Below, in pieces: positions 1-8,918 of a DNA stretch of 64,000 bases. This stretch comes from an uncultured Bacteroidia bacterium (GTDB lineage: Bacteria > Bacteroidota > Bacteroidia > NS11-12g > UBA9320), in contig CALSTB010000002.1 in the NCBI GenBank assembly GCA_943789165.1, forward strand, positions 310,001 through 374,000, written 5' to 3'. Within the stretch, counting starts at the first letter, position 1; the number at the start of each line of letters is the position of its first letter. The position numbers were made by a program, and so were the translations under genes. Under the pieces are notes generated by a model. It was not told where the DNA came from. It ran no database searches and saw nothing but the letters and a program-made list of their open reading frames with translations.

Positions 1-2732
1 GTTGTGCTATTCGGAGCTGATGTCCAAGAGGCAATGTTTTTACACCCTTGTGTGTGACTAAATGTTGTGGTAAATGTAATGGTATCATTGCTACAACTAC
101 TTAAGGTACCTGTAACAGCCTGAGTGACCGTCGAACCTCCATCAACTAAATAATTAACATTGTATCCCGTCACTGAATTGCTACCATAGTTTCTTACAAC
201 AACTTTTACTGTCTGTGTACCTGAAGAAACAGTTCCAGCAGGTGATAACACTGCTACAACCCCGACGTCATTAGAGGCCGTCACAACCTCATCTGCCCCA
301 GGATGCGGGAAGACTGGATTTCTAGTATCGTCATCTATGTCGCTTGACACAGCAGATATCCCAGAAACCTTATCGAAACAAGCATCTGTTAAGTGTAAGT
401 CAGAAGTACTTGTAAACGGCGCCATTTTGTTTATGGAGTTCACGTCTCCTGCAGTACTATAAGTATTTAACACTGATGCCGTTCGACTTCCACCCGAGTA
501 TATTAAATACGTACCATTCGGATTATAATATACGTTGTAGTCTAACACCCGCGTAGTACTTGGTGAAGACGTGTTGTAAAATGCGTAGTGATTGCTGGTT
601 GATGAAGTACCAATCACACTAAAAATATTGTTTCTTACATCAGAATAATTTACTGACGTGAAATAACAAGCTCGTACTGTGGAAGTACTTGAAACTTGAA
701 TGTCAACAGTGTTATGATATACGTTCCAGTAGTCACTACTAGAGTTATAAATCCCATAATAAGTTGGAGTGCCCGCAAAATTACCAATCATGTTGTTGTA
801 TAACTCCCCTTTCATTGTAGAAGGATTATCACAAGAACTGAAATAAATTCCCATATAATCCGATTTAGAAATAATATTTCTATTTATACGAATTGGGGTG
901 GTGGAACTAGATAAACAGTAATACATGTAAATTCCTGCATACCCATTTGAAGCCATGGATATATTGTTACCTAATATTTGTGGGGCATCTAGGTAATACA
1001 TTCTAACACCATAATACCCGGCATTATTTATTGTATTATTGGTAAACACGAATCCTGGCGCTCTGCTTGATGTACTTGAACCATAATTAGAACAAGCCGC
1101 ATAACCACCTTTAGTGAAGGTACAGCTATCTACTGTAATATTTTCATTGTTTGCTCCTGAAGAGTAACTAGTTGCATTCCCATTAATCACCAAATTGTTG
1201 TTGTAATTTGATGTCCCAGTATAAGCACATTTAAACTCACAATTCCTGAATTGAATGTTAGATGCATTCATCACCTGTGCTGGCCATCCATAGGAAGTTC
1301 CTTTAGCTTCAAAAGTCACATCTCTCATTATGATGAAGGATGTTTTAGTTAACAAGAAGGTAGTTAATGCACTTGTTCCCGTTGAGGTATATGCAAATAC
1401 AACATTTGCTTTATTTCCAGTTGCTGATTTAAATGTGATGGTATTGGTAGACGATGCTCCAGCAATATCCCCTTCTATTTCAACTTGCCCTGTATAAGTG
1501 CCACTAGCTATATTCATAACCACTGGACCACATACTCCAGACGCTTTCAAATCAGCTATAGCTGCTGCCATGGTAGTATAGTCACTTGATGACGTCCCCA
1601 CAGTGTACGTTCCTGAAAGCCCTTTATTCAATGTTTCCTTTAAGGTATCATTGGCCGCATTGTTATCTGTATTACCATTGGGATCATCACTTCTAAAATG
1701 GAAATTGAACGTTGATCCTGTCCCATACGTATATTGTCCGAGATTCAGAGTAGTTGACGAACCAGAAGCAAGAGAACCGCTGTAAGAATAGGTTGTTTGG
1801 CTTGTTCCGTTGACCGACCAGATAATATCAAAATCAGAAACGGTGTTTGTCCCTTCATTTTTTACTTCAATTTTTACAGAATCACTTGTATTACAAACAG
1901 CTCCAGATGGGTTCATTAATGACACAATGGACATATCATCTGTTACCAATTGCTTAGGAGTTAGAATATAATATTCGTTTGATGATGCAGCAGTACTTTG
2001 ATATGCTCCTGGTAAAAGATTAGGAGAACCTGCAGTTGAATGCATACCCGAAGAGAATTGTACCGCACTTGAAGAATTTAGTTGAACACCCACAGTTGTT
2101 GAATAGGTACCGTATAAATAATTCATGTCAATAACATAAATTTTATTACTGCCTTCTTCCAACACAACCCCAGAGTACATATAACTGCCGGAAGTATGCC
2201 CATATTCCCATGAATAATAGGTGATCCACAGTTGCCGTGATCCAGTTGATCCAATTACATGGCGATACACGTAGTCATATTGACCAACAGTTGTACCCAT
2301 ATTGTCCCAAAAGAAAGCAATAGTGGAGTCTGGCAAGTTTGAGTTTGGCAATGATGAATTTGTATTCAACGCTGTGTTAACCGCAGTTCCTGCAACGGAC
2401 TTAGTAAATGTAAGTAAGCCGTTTTTTGACACACTAAATGAGTCTACTGTGTTTCCATAAAACTCAAAAGTAAAAGGAATTGGTTGAGCCTCAGACCAAT
2501 AATTGGTCGACGTGTAGGACGAAGAACTCGAACCACCAGGTCCGGTATAACCAGTCATAAACCTTGTTGCGCCCGAGGTGGACCCATCTGCGGCAGTCCT
2601 CAGACCACCAGGATTACCGACATCGAGTCCGGAATTAGTTGGTGTATACGTGTACGATTGTCCAACTACAAAGGTCGGATTCAACACAAAGACTACGCCA
2701 AGCATTAATAAAAATTTGTAAATCTGTTTCAT
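1..2732 (-). CDS. Large secreted right-handed beta-helix protein with CARDB-like domain (C-terminus off window)
   Basis: The frame is open without a stop from an ATG at 2732 to the left edge, so 910 codons are visible and the C-terminus is missing. It starts with a signal peptide (MKQIYKFLLMLGVVFVL, cleavage near VVGQ). Residues of about 60-230 form a Gly/Ser-rich beta-sandwich region. A CARDB-like segment follows, then a long stretch of parallel beta-helix-like repeats rich in N, S, T and Y with recurring units such as NNxI and RNxIxS. A second CARDB-like segment (NDVGVVAVLSPAGTV) follows near the edge. Such proteins in Bacteroidota are usually exported by the type IX secretion system and end in a C-terminal sorting domain, which would lie outside the window. 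Likely a surface or secreted adhesin or polysaccharide-binding protein; no catalytic residues were identified. The next gene (rho) is divergent. Confidence 0.85.
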   Translation of the reverse strand, partial: MKQIYKFLLMLGVVFVLNPTFVVGQSYTYTPTNSGLDVGNPGGLRTAADGSTSGATRFMTGYTGPGGSSSSSYTSTNYWSEAQPIPFTFEFYGNTVDSFSVSKNGLLTFTKSVAGTAVNTALNTNSSLPNSNLPDSTIAFFWDNMGTTVGQYDYVYRHVIGSTGSRQLWITYYSWEYGHTSGSYMYSGVVLEEGSNKIYVIDMNYLYGTYSTTVGVQLNSSSAVQFSSGMHSTAGSPNLLPGAYQSTAASSNEYYILTPKQLVTDDMSIVSLMNPSGAVCNTSDSVKIEVKNEGTNTVSDFDIIWSVNGTSQTTYSYSGSLASGSSTTLNLGQYTYGTGSTFNFHFRSDDPNGNTDNNAANDTLKETLNKGLSGTYTVGTSSSDYTTMAAAIADLKASGVCGPVVMNIASGTYTGQVEIEGDIAGASSTNTITFKSATGNKANVVFAYTSTGTSALTTFLLTKTSFIIMRDVTFEAKGTSYGWPAQVMNASNIQFRNCEFKCAYTGTSNYNNNLVINGNATSYSSGANNENITVDSCTFTKGGYAACSNYGSSTSSRAPGFVFTNNTINNAGYYGVRMYYLDAPQILGNNISMASNGYAGIYMYYCLSSSTTPIRINRNIISKSDYMGIYFSSCDNPSTMKGELYNNMIGNFAGTPTYYGIYNSSSDYWNVYHNTVDIQVSSTSTVRACYFTSVNYSDVRNNIFSVIGTSSTSNHYAFYNTSSPSTTRVLDYNVYYNPNGTYLIYSGGSRTASVLNTYSTAGDVNSINKMAPFTSTSDLHLTDACFDKVSGISAVSSDIDDDTRNPVFPHPGADEVVTASNDVGVVAVLSPAGTVSSGTQTVKVVVRNYGSNSVTGYNVNYLVDGGSTVTQAVTGTLSSCSNDTITFTTTFSHTQGCKNIASWTSAPNST

Positions 2733-3140
2733 AAATCTAAATTCTATTTGTTCTAAAATTTTGCAGAAACAGCGACAAACCAACCGAGATTTCGGAGGGA
2801 AAAAAACTTTTTTTAAGATGAGTTTTGGGTAAAAAAACTCAATTACACACTACTTCTACAACTCCAAATGTGACCACAATGTCAGTCAATTGCAAGTTTT
2901 TATCAACATTTTATTATTAAATACACTTTTTTAGACAGTTTTTCGTTGAGAAAAACCTCCCTTTTTCACCTTATTTAAAATATCTGAACGACCTTTTAGT
3001 TTTCAATATAAAACTGTATCATTGCATCAGAGAATACCGATCTGGCACCCTCTAAAATTCTACTTTAAATTCCGAACCCTTTCGCGATTAACATTAGAAT
3101 CACAATTAGAAAAAAATTATAACACCACGTATCATTTTAT
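2733..3140. other. AT-rich intergenic region between divergent genes
   Basis: This 408-bp stretch separates the divergent beta-helix protein and rho genes and must hold both promoters. It is very AT-rich. I found no exact TAnnTTTG box close to either start, no convincing ORF, and no clear hairpin terminator. Confidence 0.6.
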
Positions 3141-4874
3141 ATGTTTGATATTATTACGCTAAACGACATGCTCGTTTCTGAGCTGAAAGAAGTTGCTACT
3201 AAACTTGACATCAATAGCAAAGGCCTAAAAAAACAAGACCTTATCTATAAAATCCTAGAAGAACAAGCGGTTAAAACGCCAGCTACTCCGGATGAACCAG
3301 TCAAAACCAACAACCCAAAACCGCGTCCGAAACCACGTCCGAAACAAAAACAAGACAGACCAGAGAAATCTGAAAAGACAGATAACAAGGACACATCTGA
3401 AGGAGACTCAGAAAATAGATCTGAGAATAAACGAGACGACAAAAGAGAACGAAGACCTCGTAATCCTAAGTCAGACAAGCCTAACCATCCTAACCACCCA
3501 AAACAACGGCACCCAAACAATCCTCCCAAGTCTGAAAAAAGCGATCAACCAAAAGACAATCGTCCAAATCAAAGACAGGAAGCCGTAAAAAATTCAGATG
3601 ATGACGCCCGAATTATAGAGGCAATGGACAGCTCTGAAGCACCAAGCACAAATCAAAAAGAACATTCTAATAAATCAAATCGACCTCAACAAAGAGAGAG
3701 AGATCCTGAAAAAGAAAAACGCAAAGAAATGCGTGACAACCTTTTAAATTATTTAGAATTAGAAGGTGTTGTAAGTACCCAAGGTGTGCTTGAAACGATA
3801 CAAGACGGATACGGATTCTTGCGTTCAGCTGACTACAACTACCAACCATCACCTGATGATGTGTACGTTGCACCCAACCTTGTTAAGTCATTTGGCCTAA
3901 AAACTGGTGACGTTGTGCAAGGAACCATTAGACCACCAAAAGAAGGCGAGAAATATTTTGCGTTGATTAAAATTGAAATGATCAATGGCAAGTCTCCTGC
4001 TTTGGTACGAGACCGTGTTTCTTTTGAGCACTTAACTCCTTTGTTCCCTGAAGAGAAATTCAATTTGGAATATGACGCTGGTAATTACTCCACCAGAATC
4101 ATTGACCTGATTACTCCCATCGGTAAAGGACAAAGAGGATTAATCGTAGCCCAGCCTAAAACAGGTAAAACGAACCTCCTAAAAGACGTTGCCAACGCTA
4201 TTTCAGCCAATCACCCAGAAACCTACATGATTATTCTGTTGATTGATGAAAGACCAGAAGAAGTAACGGACATGGCTCGAAGCGTAAAAGCTGAAGTAGT
4301 GGCTTCTACCTTCGACGAGCCTGCAGAAAAACATGTAAAGCTGGCTAATATCGTTTTATCCAAAGCAAAAAGACTTACTGAATGTGGACACGATGTTGTT
4401 ATCCTACTAGATTCGATCACTCGATTGGCTAGAGCTTACAACACGGTTCAACCTGCATCGGGTAAAATCCTTTCTGGTGGTGTAGATGCAAATGCCTTAC
4501 ACAAACCAAAACGATTCTTTGGTGCTGCTCGGAATATCGAGCATGGCGGTTCACTTACAATTATCGCTACTGCATTAATCGATACTGGTTCCAAAATGGA
4601 CGAAGTTATTTTTGAAGAGTTTAAAGGTACTGGTAACATGGAGTTACAGTTGGACAGAAAACTTTCAAACCGTCGAATCTTCCCTGCCATTGATATTGTT
4701 TCGAGTAGTACTCGACGTGAGGACTTGTTACTGGACAAAGTGACAAACCAACGTATGTGGGTACTTAGAAACTATCTTGCTGACATGAACAGTGAAGAGG
4801 CCATGAATATGATGCTTAAGCAAATGCAAGGAACCAAGAACAACGATGAGTTCTTGATTTCTATGAATTCTTAA
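3141..4874 (+). CDS. rho: Transcription termination factor Rho with disordered insert
   Basis: ATP-dependent RNA helicase that terminates transcription as a hexamer. Residues of about 4-45 are the Rho N-terminal helical domain. About 45-200 form a strongly charged, low-complexity insert rich in K, R, D, N, P and Q. About 205-285 form the cold-shock-like RNA-binding domain ([12 protein letters not shown]). The rest is the RecA-like ATPase, with Walker A PKTGKT at about 339-344, Walker B VVILLDS near 420, and the R-loop segment [10 protein letters not shown]. At 577 residues it is much longer than the 419 of E. coli because of the insert. A disordered insert is typical of Bacteroidota, and in Bacteroides thetaiotaomicron it is known to drive Rho condensates; whether it does so here is inference. 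Confidence 0.98.
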   Translation: MFDIITLNDMLVSELKEVATKLDINSKGLKKQDLIYKILEEQAVKTPATPDEPVKTNNPKPRPKPRPKQKQDRPEKSEKTDNKDTSEGDSENRSENKRDDKRERRPRNPKSDKPNHPNHPKQRHPNNPPKSEKSDQPKDNRPNQRQEAVKNSDDDARIIEAMDSSEAPSTNQKEHSNKSNRPQQRERDPEKEKRKEMRDNLLNYLELEGVVSTQGVLETIQDGYGFLRSADYNYQPSPDDVYVAPNLVKSFGLKTGDVVQGTIRPPKEGEKYFALIKIEMINGKSPALVRDRVSFEHLTPLFPEEKFNLEYDAGNYSTRIIDLITPIGKGQRGLIVAQPKTGKTNLLKDVANAISANHPETYMIILLIDERPEEVTDMARSVKAEVVASTFDEPAEKHVKLANIVLSKAKRLTECGHDVVILLDSITRLARAYNTVQPASGKILSGGVDANALHKPKRFFGAARNIEHGGSLTIIATALIDTGSKMDEVIFEEFKGTGNMELQLDRKLSNRRIFPAIDIVSSSTRREDLLLDKVTNQRMWVLRNYLADMNSEEAMNMMLKQMQGTKNNDEFLISMNS

Positions 4875-4921
4875 AAGCACTTATCCACCCGTTCTATCAG
4901 GTTACATAGGTAAAGTTTGTT

Positions 4922-4929
4922 TAAATTTG
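4922..4929 (+). promoter_or_regulatory. Bacteroidota -7 promoter box (TAAATTTG)
   Basis: Exact TAnnTTTG match ending 3 nt before the ATG at 4933. At this spacing the transcript would start at or next to the start codon. Confidence 0.5.
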
Positions 4930-4932
4930 GGT

Positions 4933-5409
4933 ATGATGAAACTCAAAACTATTCGCTTTGCGATATTGGTATTGACGCTTTTTGCTTGTACCACAAATGC
5001 TTTAGCTAAAAAATACAGCTACGAAATTCGAATCTATACCATCATTTACAATGGTGATACCTTAGAGACTGGCGGTGATGTTGTCAGAACTGGCATCTTA
5101 AAAAAGCACACGAAACGACTTCCAGTGGCCACCCTCAATGATGGCAGAAGCTTACACTTAGAAATGTGGCTCACGGTTGAAGGCGTTATGCTGGATAAAT
5201 TTAATGTCTTCCAACATAAATATTATGCGCTTGACGGCGAAGAATGGTTGTTAATGACTGTTTCTCCAAGACTTAAATTTAAAGGTCGTCATTATGACAA
5301 AGGCCATTATACGTATCGAGACCCTCAAACAGGAGAAAGTCTTGAAGTCATGTACAGGCTCACTGTTGACCCGTACAAAAAGCCCAAAAAAGCTAAAAAG
5401 ACAAAATAA
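4933..5409 (+). CDS. Secreted protein of unknown function
   Basis: 158 residues. It has a clear N-terminal signal peptide (MMKLKTIRFAILVLTLFACTTNALA) and a mature part dominated by alternating beta-type sequence, ending in a Lys-rich tail (KKPKKAKKTK). The ATG at 4933 is preferred over an upstream TTG that lies inside the promoter box; the ATG at 4936 is equally possible. It follows rho by 58 bp but has its own promoter box, and a hairpin terminator follows at 5411. No family recognised. Confidence 0.75.
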   Translation: MMKLKTIRFAILVLTLFACTTNALAKKYSYEIRIYTIIYNGDTLETGGDVVRTGILKKHTKRLPVATLNDGRSLHLEMWLTVEGVMLDKFNVFQHKYYALDGEEWLLMTVSPRLKFKGRHYDKGHYTYRDPQTGESLEVMYRLTVDPYKKPKKAKKTK

Positions 5410-5410
5410 A

Positions 5411-5440
5411 AAAAGGCCTTCAATATTTGAAGGCCTTTTT
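5411..5440. terminator. Bidirectional hairpin terminator
   Basis: A GGCCTTCAA / TTGAAGGCC stem with a 3-nt TAT loop, flanked by an A-run on the left and a T-run on the right. It lies between two convergent genes and can serve both strands. Confidence 0.85.
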
Positions 5441-5457
5441 AATTCTATCTATAATTC

Positions 5458-6306
5458 CTATTTCTTCAACTTCGTCCACTCTTCAATCGACTTGTCGTTG
5501 AGTCTGACGTAGTCGTCATTGCCTGCTGCAAGAGCAAGTTCTTTTGACTTGTTTGCCGTTGCAATAGCGTCTTTATACTTTCCTAGTTTAGCTTCAATTA
5601 ACGCTTTCTGACGTACCATCCAGAACTTTTCATTGTTGACCAAAGCCAACTTAATCCATTCGTATGCTTTATTTAAGTCCTTATCGTTGTCGTAATAGTA
5701 ACGTGCTGCTTGATAATAGGTTGCCGAGCTTACGCCCTTCATCTTCATATCAATTTCCTTCATTACTTGATCATCAACGTTGGTTTTGATTTCAAGTTTT
5801 ATCTGCGTCTTTTCCCAAAGAAATTCTAAATCACAACCTTCAGTCGTTAAGTTAGAAAACTGAAAAGTCATTGTTTCAGTCATTACCGGATATGCACTGT
5901 TTGGCTTTACCGTAAACCTCACTAAATCCTCGTCTTCGGTGTATTTATCACCGCCGGTTCCCCAGTAACTTGTATTCGAATGAATCACAATCGTCCATTC
6001 AGTTTCACCTGGAATTGCATACAAAGCATAGGTACCTGCAGGTACATCATGACCATTAACTTTAATGTCGTCAGACGTTTTTAGCTTGGTACTGGCATTT
6101 GCTCCCCATCTCCACATTTCGCCGAAAGGCACTAAATCACCAAAAATGGTTCTTCCTTTAACACTTGGACGCGAATAGTTCACACTCACATCAGTCAAGC
6201 CCACTTCTTGCTCAACAGTGGACAAAGGACTTGGGGCTGGTACACTTATTTGTGCAGCTACCATTGATGCCGAAAGACATAAGAATAATAAGACTTTTAA
6301 TTTCAT
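5458..6306 (-). CDS. DUF2911 domain-containing secreted protein
   Basis: 282 residues with a signal peptide (MKLKVLLFLCLSASMVAAQ). Residues of about 30-180 match the DUF2911 pattern well known in Bacteroidota (VNYSRPSVKGRTIFG, FGEMWRWGANASTK, PAGTYALYAIPG). The C-terminal 100 residues are helical with TPR-like spacing (ARYYYDNDKDLNKAYEWIKL). Probably periplasmic or outer-membrane-associated; the molecular role of the family is not established. Transcribed from the box at 6327-6334; the terminator at 5411-5440 follows the stop. Confidence 0.9.
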   Translation of the reverse strand: MKLKVLLFLCLSASMVAAQISVPAPSPLSTVEQEVGLTDVSVNYSRPSVKGRTIFGDLVPFGEMWRWGANASTKLKTSDDIKVNGHDVPAGTYALYAIPGETEWTIVIHSNTSYWGTGGDKYTEDEDLVRFTVKPNSAYPVMTETMTFQFSNLTTEGCDLEFLWEKTQIKLEIKTNVDDQVMKEIDMKMKGVSSATYYQAARYYYDNDKDLNKAYEWIKLALVNNEKFWMVRQKALIEAKLGKYKDAIATANKSKELALAAGNDDYVRLNDKSIEEWTKLKK

Positions 6307-6326
6307 TTTAAATTTAAATTACGAGT

Positions 6327-6334
6327 CAAATATA
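6327..6334 (-). promoter_or_regulatory. -7 promoter box (TATATTTG on minus strand)
   Basis: Exact TAnnTTTG match on the minus strand, 20 nt upstream of the DUF2911 gene start at 6306. Confidence 0.5.
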
Positions 6335-6448
6335 ACACATGAAGCCGTGGTTCAGTTTTGACTAATTTAACTTGTTGAGATTTTACACCTATCGGACGAA
6401 AAATCAGTTTGAGTTCACTCAATCTAACCTGCTTCCGCTTCTATCTTG

Positions 6449-7468
6449 TTAGAATTTATATTGGAAACCTAGTCCAAAAAGTTCCTTAAACTGAGTCCTT
6501 GGTCCCTTCACTCCAGGTTTGTTTTCAGGATCATACTCAATCTTGGTATCGTGGTCATATTTAAGATGGGTAAACACATTAGCCCCAATGTATTTCCCAA
6601 GTTTAAAATCAAATCGCACCTGCCAATCTACATCAACGTTCTGCCGATTTTCTTTGACGATATCTGTGAAATTATTAAAGAGTTCCAAACTACTTCGAAC
6701 ACCGACATTTTTAAAGATGGCCTTGTCTTGGTAAACAAATGAAGTCAGAAACCCGAACTCACCTCTTCTATTTGGATTGGCATGTTCTTTTGGAATATAG
6801 ATGTTTTGTGCTGCGATGCTGTCGTCGGTAACGAATGTCCATTTACCTGCAGCGGGTGACACGTACATAGATAGTTTATCATTCGGCTTGAAATCTACCC
6901 CTAAAGACAATTTAAGGTAGGCAGGTGACATAAATTTCGAAATAACCGGTCGATCGTCACTAACCACGTTAAAATCATACCCCAAGTCAAATTGACTTTC
7001 AAAACGCGTTAAACTTGCCCAACTCAATTTGTTTGAAACCTTTCGTCCCACTTTAGATTGAAAATCAATTTTATCCTCATTCTTTCTGACACTTTCTCCT
7101 TTATTTTTAAGAACACCGTATGCCAAATCTAAGTTGTTATCCCAAGTCCAATTGGCAAACTTATAATTAGAGTACCCATTGGCCAATGCAGTTGCTGAGA
7201 TGGCATTCACCCCACCTAACGACCAATTAGTAAAGGCTCCTTGGTTAAAGTTTAAAGATACCACTCGCCCTGATTTCCATTTTGTCACGGGTTGCATAGA
7301 CTTACGTTCTCTAGATATTTGGTCTACTGCAGCCTGTGCTTGTGAAAGCGCCACTTTTGCCTCTGCTAATTCTTGTGTTTTTTGTGCTATTGAAGCCGAA
7401 TCCTGCTGGGCAAATCCACTCATCGCGGTAAGTGCAAAACCACAGATTAACACCGTTATATGTTTCAT
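6449..7468 (-). CDS. DUF3078 domain-containing outer-membrane protein
   Basis: 339 residues from the ATG at 7468, which gives a proper signal peptide (MKHITVLICGFALTAMSGFAQ). A longer open frame exists upstream but has no signal-like start. Residues of about 20-55 form a coiled coil (QELAEAKVALSQAQAAVDQI). The rest is beta-barrel-like, with alternating aromatic strands (FTNWSLGGVNAIS, NWTWDNNLDLAYG) typical of DUF3078, and ends in a terminal Phe (FQYKF) as outer-membrane barrels often do. The function of the family is unknown. Confidence 0.88.
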   Translation of the reverse strand: MKHITVLICGFALTAMSGFAQQDSASIAQKTQELAEAKVALSQAQAAVDQISRERKSMQPVTKWKSGRVVSLNFNQGAFTNWSLGGVNAISATALANGYSNYKFANWTWDNNLDLAYGVLKNKGESVRKNEDKIDFQSKVGRKVSNKLSWASLTRFESQFDLGYDFNVVSDDRPVISKFMSPAYLKLSLGVDFKPNDKLSMYVSPAAGKWTFVTDDSIAAQNIYIPKEHANPNRRGEFGFLTSFVYQDKAIFKNVGVRSSLELFNNFTDIVKENRQNVDVDWQVRFDFKLGKYIGANVFTHLKYDHDTKIEYDPENKPGVKGPRTQFKELFGLGFQYKF

Positions 7469-7585
7469 AAATAAAATTTTTGGTAAAAATAAAACGTACG
7501 AACTTGGATTGCGCATTGTCGAGGGAGATGTGCATACAATGTCGATTAAAAGGACATAAACGCACCTTGAAACCACAAAACCTAA

Positions 7586-7960
7586 CTATAAAGGTCGAAA
7601 CAGAGAAACCGGATTACCACCATTCAGGACCACTAATCCAGCAACAAATATGATTAGAGGCAGAGTTGCGATCCAACCGCTATACCATAAAAACGAAAAT
7701 AGGAACACACCAAGTCCCATTAAAGACAATCCAATAATGATGTTCCATGTTTTTTTTCGTGATTTTGAAACATCCTGAACTACAACAATATGTCCATTCC
7801 TCTCAAGTTCACTAAGCGTTTGTATGATCTCGTTGATTTGGGAATCGTCCGACAATTTTTTGGTTAGATAACTGCGGACCGAGCGCCAAGAATCTCCTCT
7901 TTCCAGCATTTTCCGGCCATACGCTAATAATTCCGCTTCTGTAGCCACTTGGTTATTCAA
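7586..7960 (-). CDS. Small two-helix membrane protein of unknown function
   Basis: 124 residues: a helical cytosolic N-terminal half (AELLAYGRKMLERGDSW, LSELERNGHIVVV) and then two membrane helices (IIIGLSLMGLGVFLFSFLWY and ATLPLIIFVAGLVVL). The start is uncertain. TTG at 7960 overlaps the end of the biotin carrier gene by 8 bp, and GTG at 7948 is an alternative without overlap. It lies third in the queD - biotin carrier - membrane protein operon. No family recognised. Confidence 0.7.
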   Translation of the reverse strand: MNNQVATEAELLAYGRKMLERGDSWRSVRSYLTKKLSDDSQINEIIQTLSELERNGHIVVVQDVSKSRKKTWNIIIGLSLMGLGVFLFSFLWYSGWIATLPLIIFVAGLVVLNGGNPVSLFRPL

Positions 7961-8453
7961 AGCGAATCAAAATCTGATTTTTATCTACCTTGTCTTGTTT
8001 GTTGACATCAATACGTGAAACAATGCCTTCATTTGGAGCAGCGATTACGTTTTCCATTTTCATTGCCTCCAACACCATCAAGGCCTGGCCCTTCTCAACC
8101 GCATCACCAATGTTTACTTTAACATCTAACACTAGTCCAGGCATAGGCGACTTGATTTCAGAAATGATATCTCCTGCCTTTTTATCCATTCCCATTTTAG
8201 ACAACAACAAATCAAAGTCGTCCTGAATCTGAATTGAAAATTTTCTTTTATCAATTAACAAAACAACTGCTTTGGCATTTCTGTCTACTTCAACTATTTC
8301 GGCGTTAAACGACTTGTTGTTAAGAATGACGTGGTATTTCCCATTCGGAAGCAGCTTGCAGTCAAACGTTGTCGGTTTGTCATTGACCTTTTGCTCTAAA
8401 ATGTCGAAATGGTGTTGGTCGTTAACAGTTGCTTTGAACATAATCGTTGTCAT
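7953..8453 (-). CDS. Biotin/lipoyl-attachment carrier protein (acyl-CoA carboxylase BCCP-like)
   Basis: 166 residues. The C-terminal 70 residues are a biotinyl domain with the lysine in VLEAMKMEN and the preceding SPMPGLVLDVKV strand. The N-terminal part resembles the leader found on the carrier subunit of Bacteroidota acetyl/propionyl-CoA carboxylases. It would carry the carboxyl group between biotin carboxylase and carboxyltransferase subunits, which are not in this window. The start codon shares one base with the queD stop (TAATG), suggesting translational coupling. Confidence 0.9.
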   Translation of the reverse strand: MTTIMFKATVNDQHHFDILEQKVNDKPTTFDCKLLPNGKYHVILNNKSFNAEIVEVDRNAKAVVLLIDKRKFSIQIQDDFDLLLSKMGMDKKAGDIISEIKSPMPGLVLDVKVNIGDAVEKGQALMVLEAMKMENVIAAPNEGIVSRIDVNKQDKVDKNQILIRFE

Positions 8454-8878
8454 TAATTCTCTTCTCCGAAGTATTCTACATAGTTGTTATGGGTTTCCCA
8501 TAGCTTTACTCGATGGAGCTTACAGTTTGCTAAGTGCGGTTCTATTTGTTCCCAAATGGCGATAGCTAAGTTTTCTATACTTGCCATTTTTCCTGACATA
8601 AACGGCACGTCTAAATTGATGTTTTTATGGTCAAGTGCTTCAACGACGTATTCATTAATGATGTCACGAAGCTTCTTTAAATCCATAATAAAACCTGTAT
8701 CTGGATTTGGATTTCCTTTAACTGTGACGAATAAATCAAAGTTGTGCCCATGCCAGTTTTCATTTGCACATTTCCCAAAGATGGCATCATTTTCTTCCTT
8801 TGTCCATTTAGGATTGTACAACTTATGTGCAGCATTAAAGTGCTCTTTACGCGTGATATATACCAATTTATTTGCCAT
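8453..8878 (-). CDS. queD: 6-carboxytetrahydropterin synthase / 6-pyruvoyltetrahydropterin synthase family
   Basis: 141 residues from the ATG at 8878; the open frame extends 8 codons further upstream but past the promoter box. The zinc-binding histidines appear in HFNAAH and in HGHNF, and PDTGFIMDLKKL and ETHNNYVEYF fit the T-fold family. In bacteria this enzyme usually makes 6-carboxytetrahydropterin for queuosine, though a tetrahydropterin role cannot be excluded. First gene of a three-gene operon and divergent from a MazG-like gene only 40 bp away. Confidence 0.92.
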   Translation of the reverse strand: MANKLVYITRKEHFNAAHKLYNPKWTKEENDAIFGKCANENWHGHNFDLFVTVKGNPNPDTGFIMDLKKLRDIINEYVVEALDHKNINLDVPFMSGKMASIENLAIAIWEQIEPHLANCKLHRVKLWETHNNYVEYFGEEN

Positions 8879-8891
8879 GCAGAACGTGGTG

Positions 8892-8899
8892 CAAATATA
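8892..8899 (-). promoter_or_regulatory. -7 promoter box of queD operon (TATATTTG on minus strand)
   Basis: Exact TAnnTTTG match on the minus strand, 13 nt before the queD start. It sits 7 bp from the oppositely oriented box at 8907, so the two promoters must compete for the same DNA. Confidence 0.55.
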
Positions 8900-8906
8900 C
8901 AACGAC

Positions 8907-8914
8907 TACCTTTG
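8907..8914 (+). promoter_or_regulatory. -7 promoter box of MazG-like gene (TACCTTTG)
   Basis: Exact TAnnTTTG match ending 4 nt before the ATG at 8919, predicting a leaderless transcript. Confidence 0.55.
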
Positions 8915-8918
8915 CTAT

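Noticed and set aside
2484-2708. Plus-strand 74-codon ORF inside the beta-helix gene
   Set aside because: Shadow of the long minus-strand gene; arginine- and threonine-rich without domain features.
3245-3588. Overlapping frames on both strands within the rho insert
   Set aside because: They result from the low-complexity codons of the Rho linker and have biased, meaningless composition.
7469-7576. 36-codon upstream extension of the DUF3078 protein
   Set aside because: It would bury the signal peptide; the ATG at 7468 gives a normal one.
8484-8918. N-terminal extension of the MazG-like frame by 145 codons
   Set aside because: It is antisense to queD, lies upstream of a promoter box, and the conserved domain starts at the ATG at 8919.
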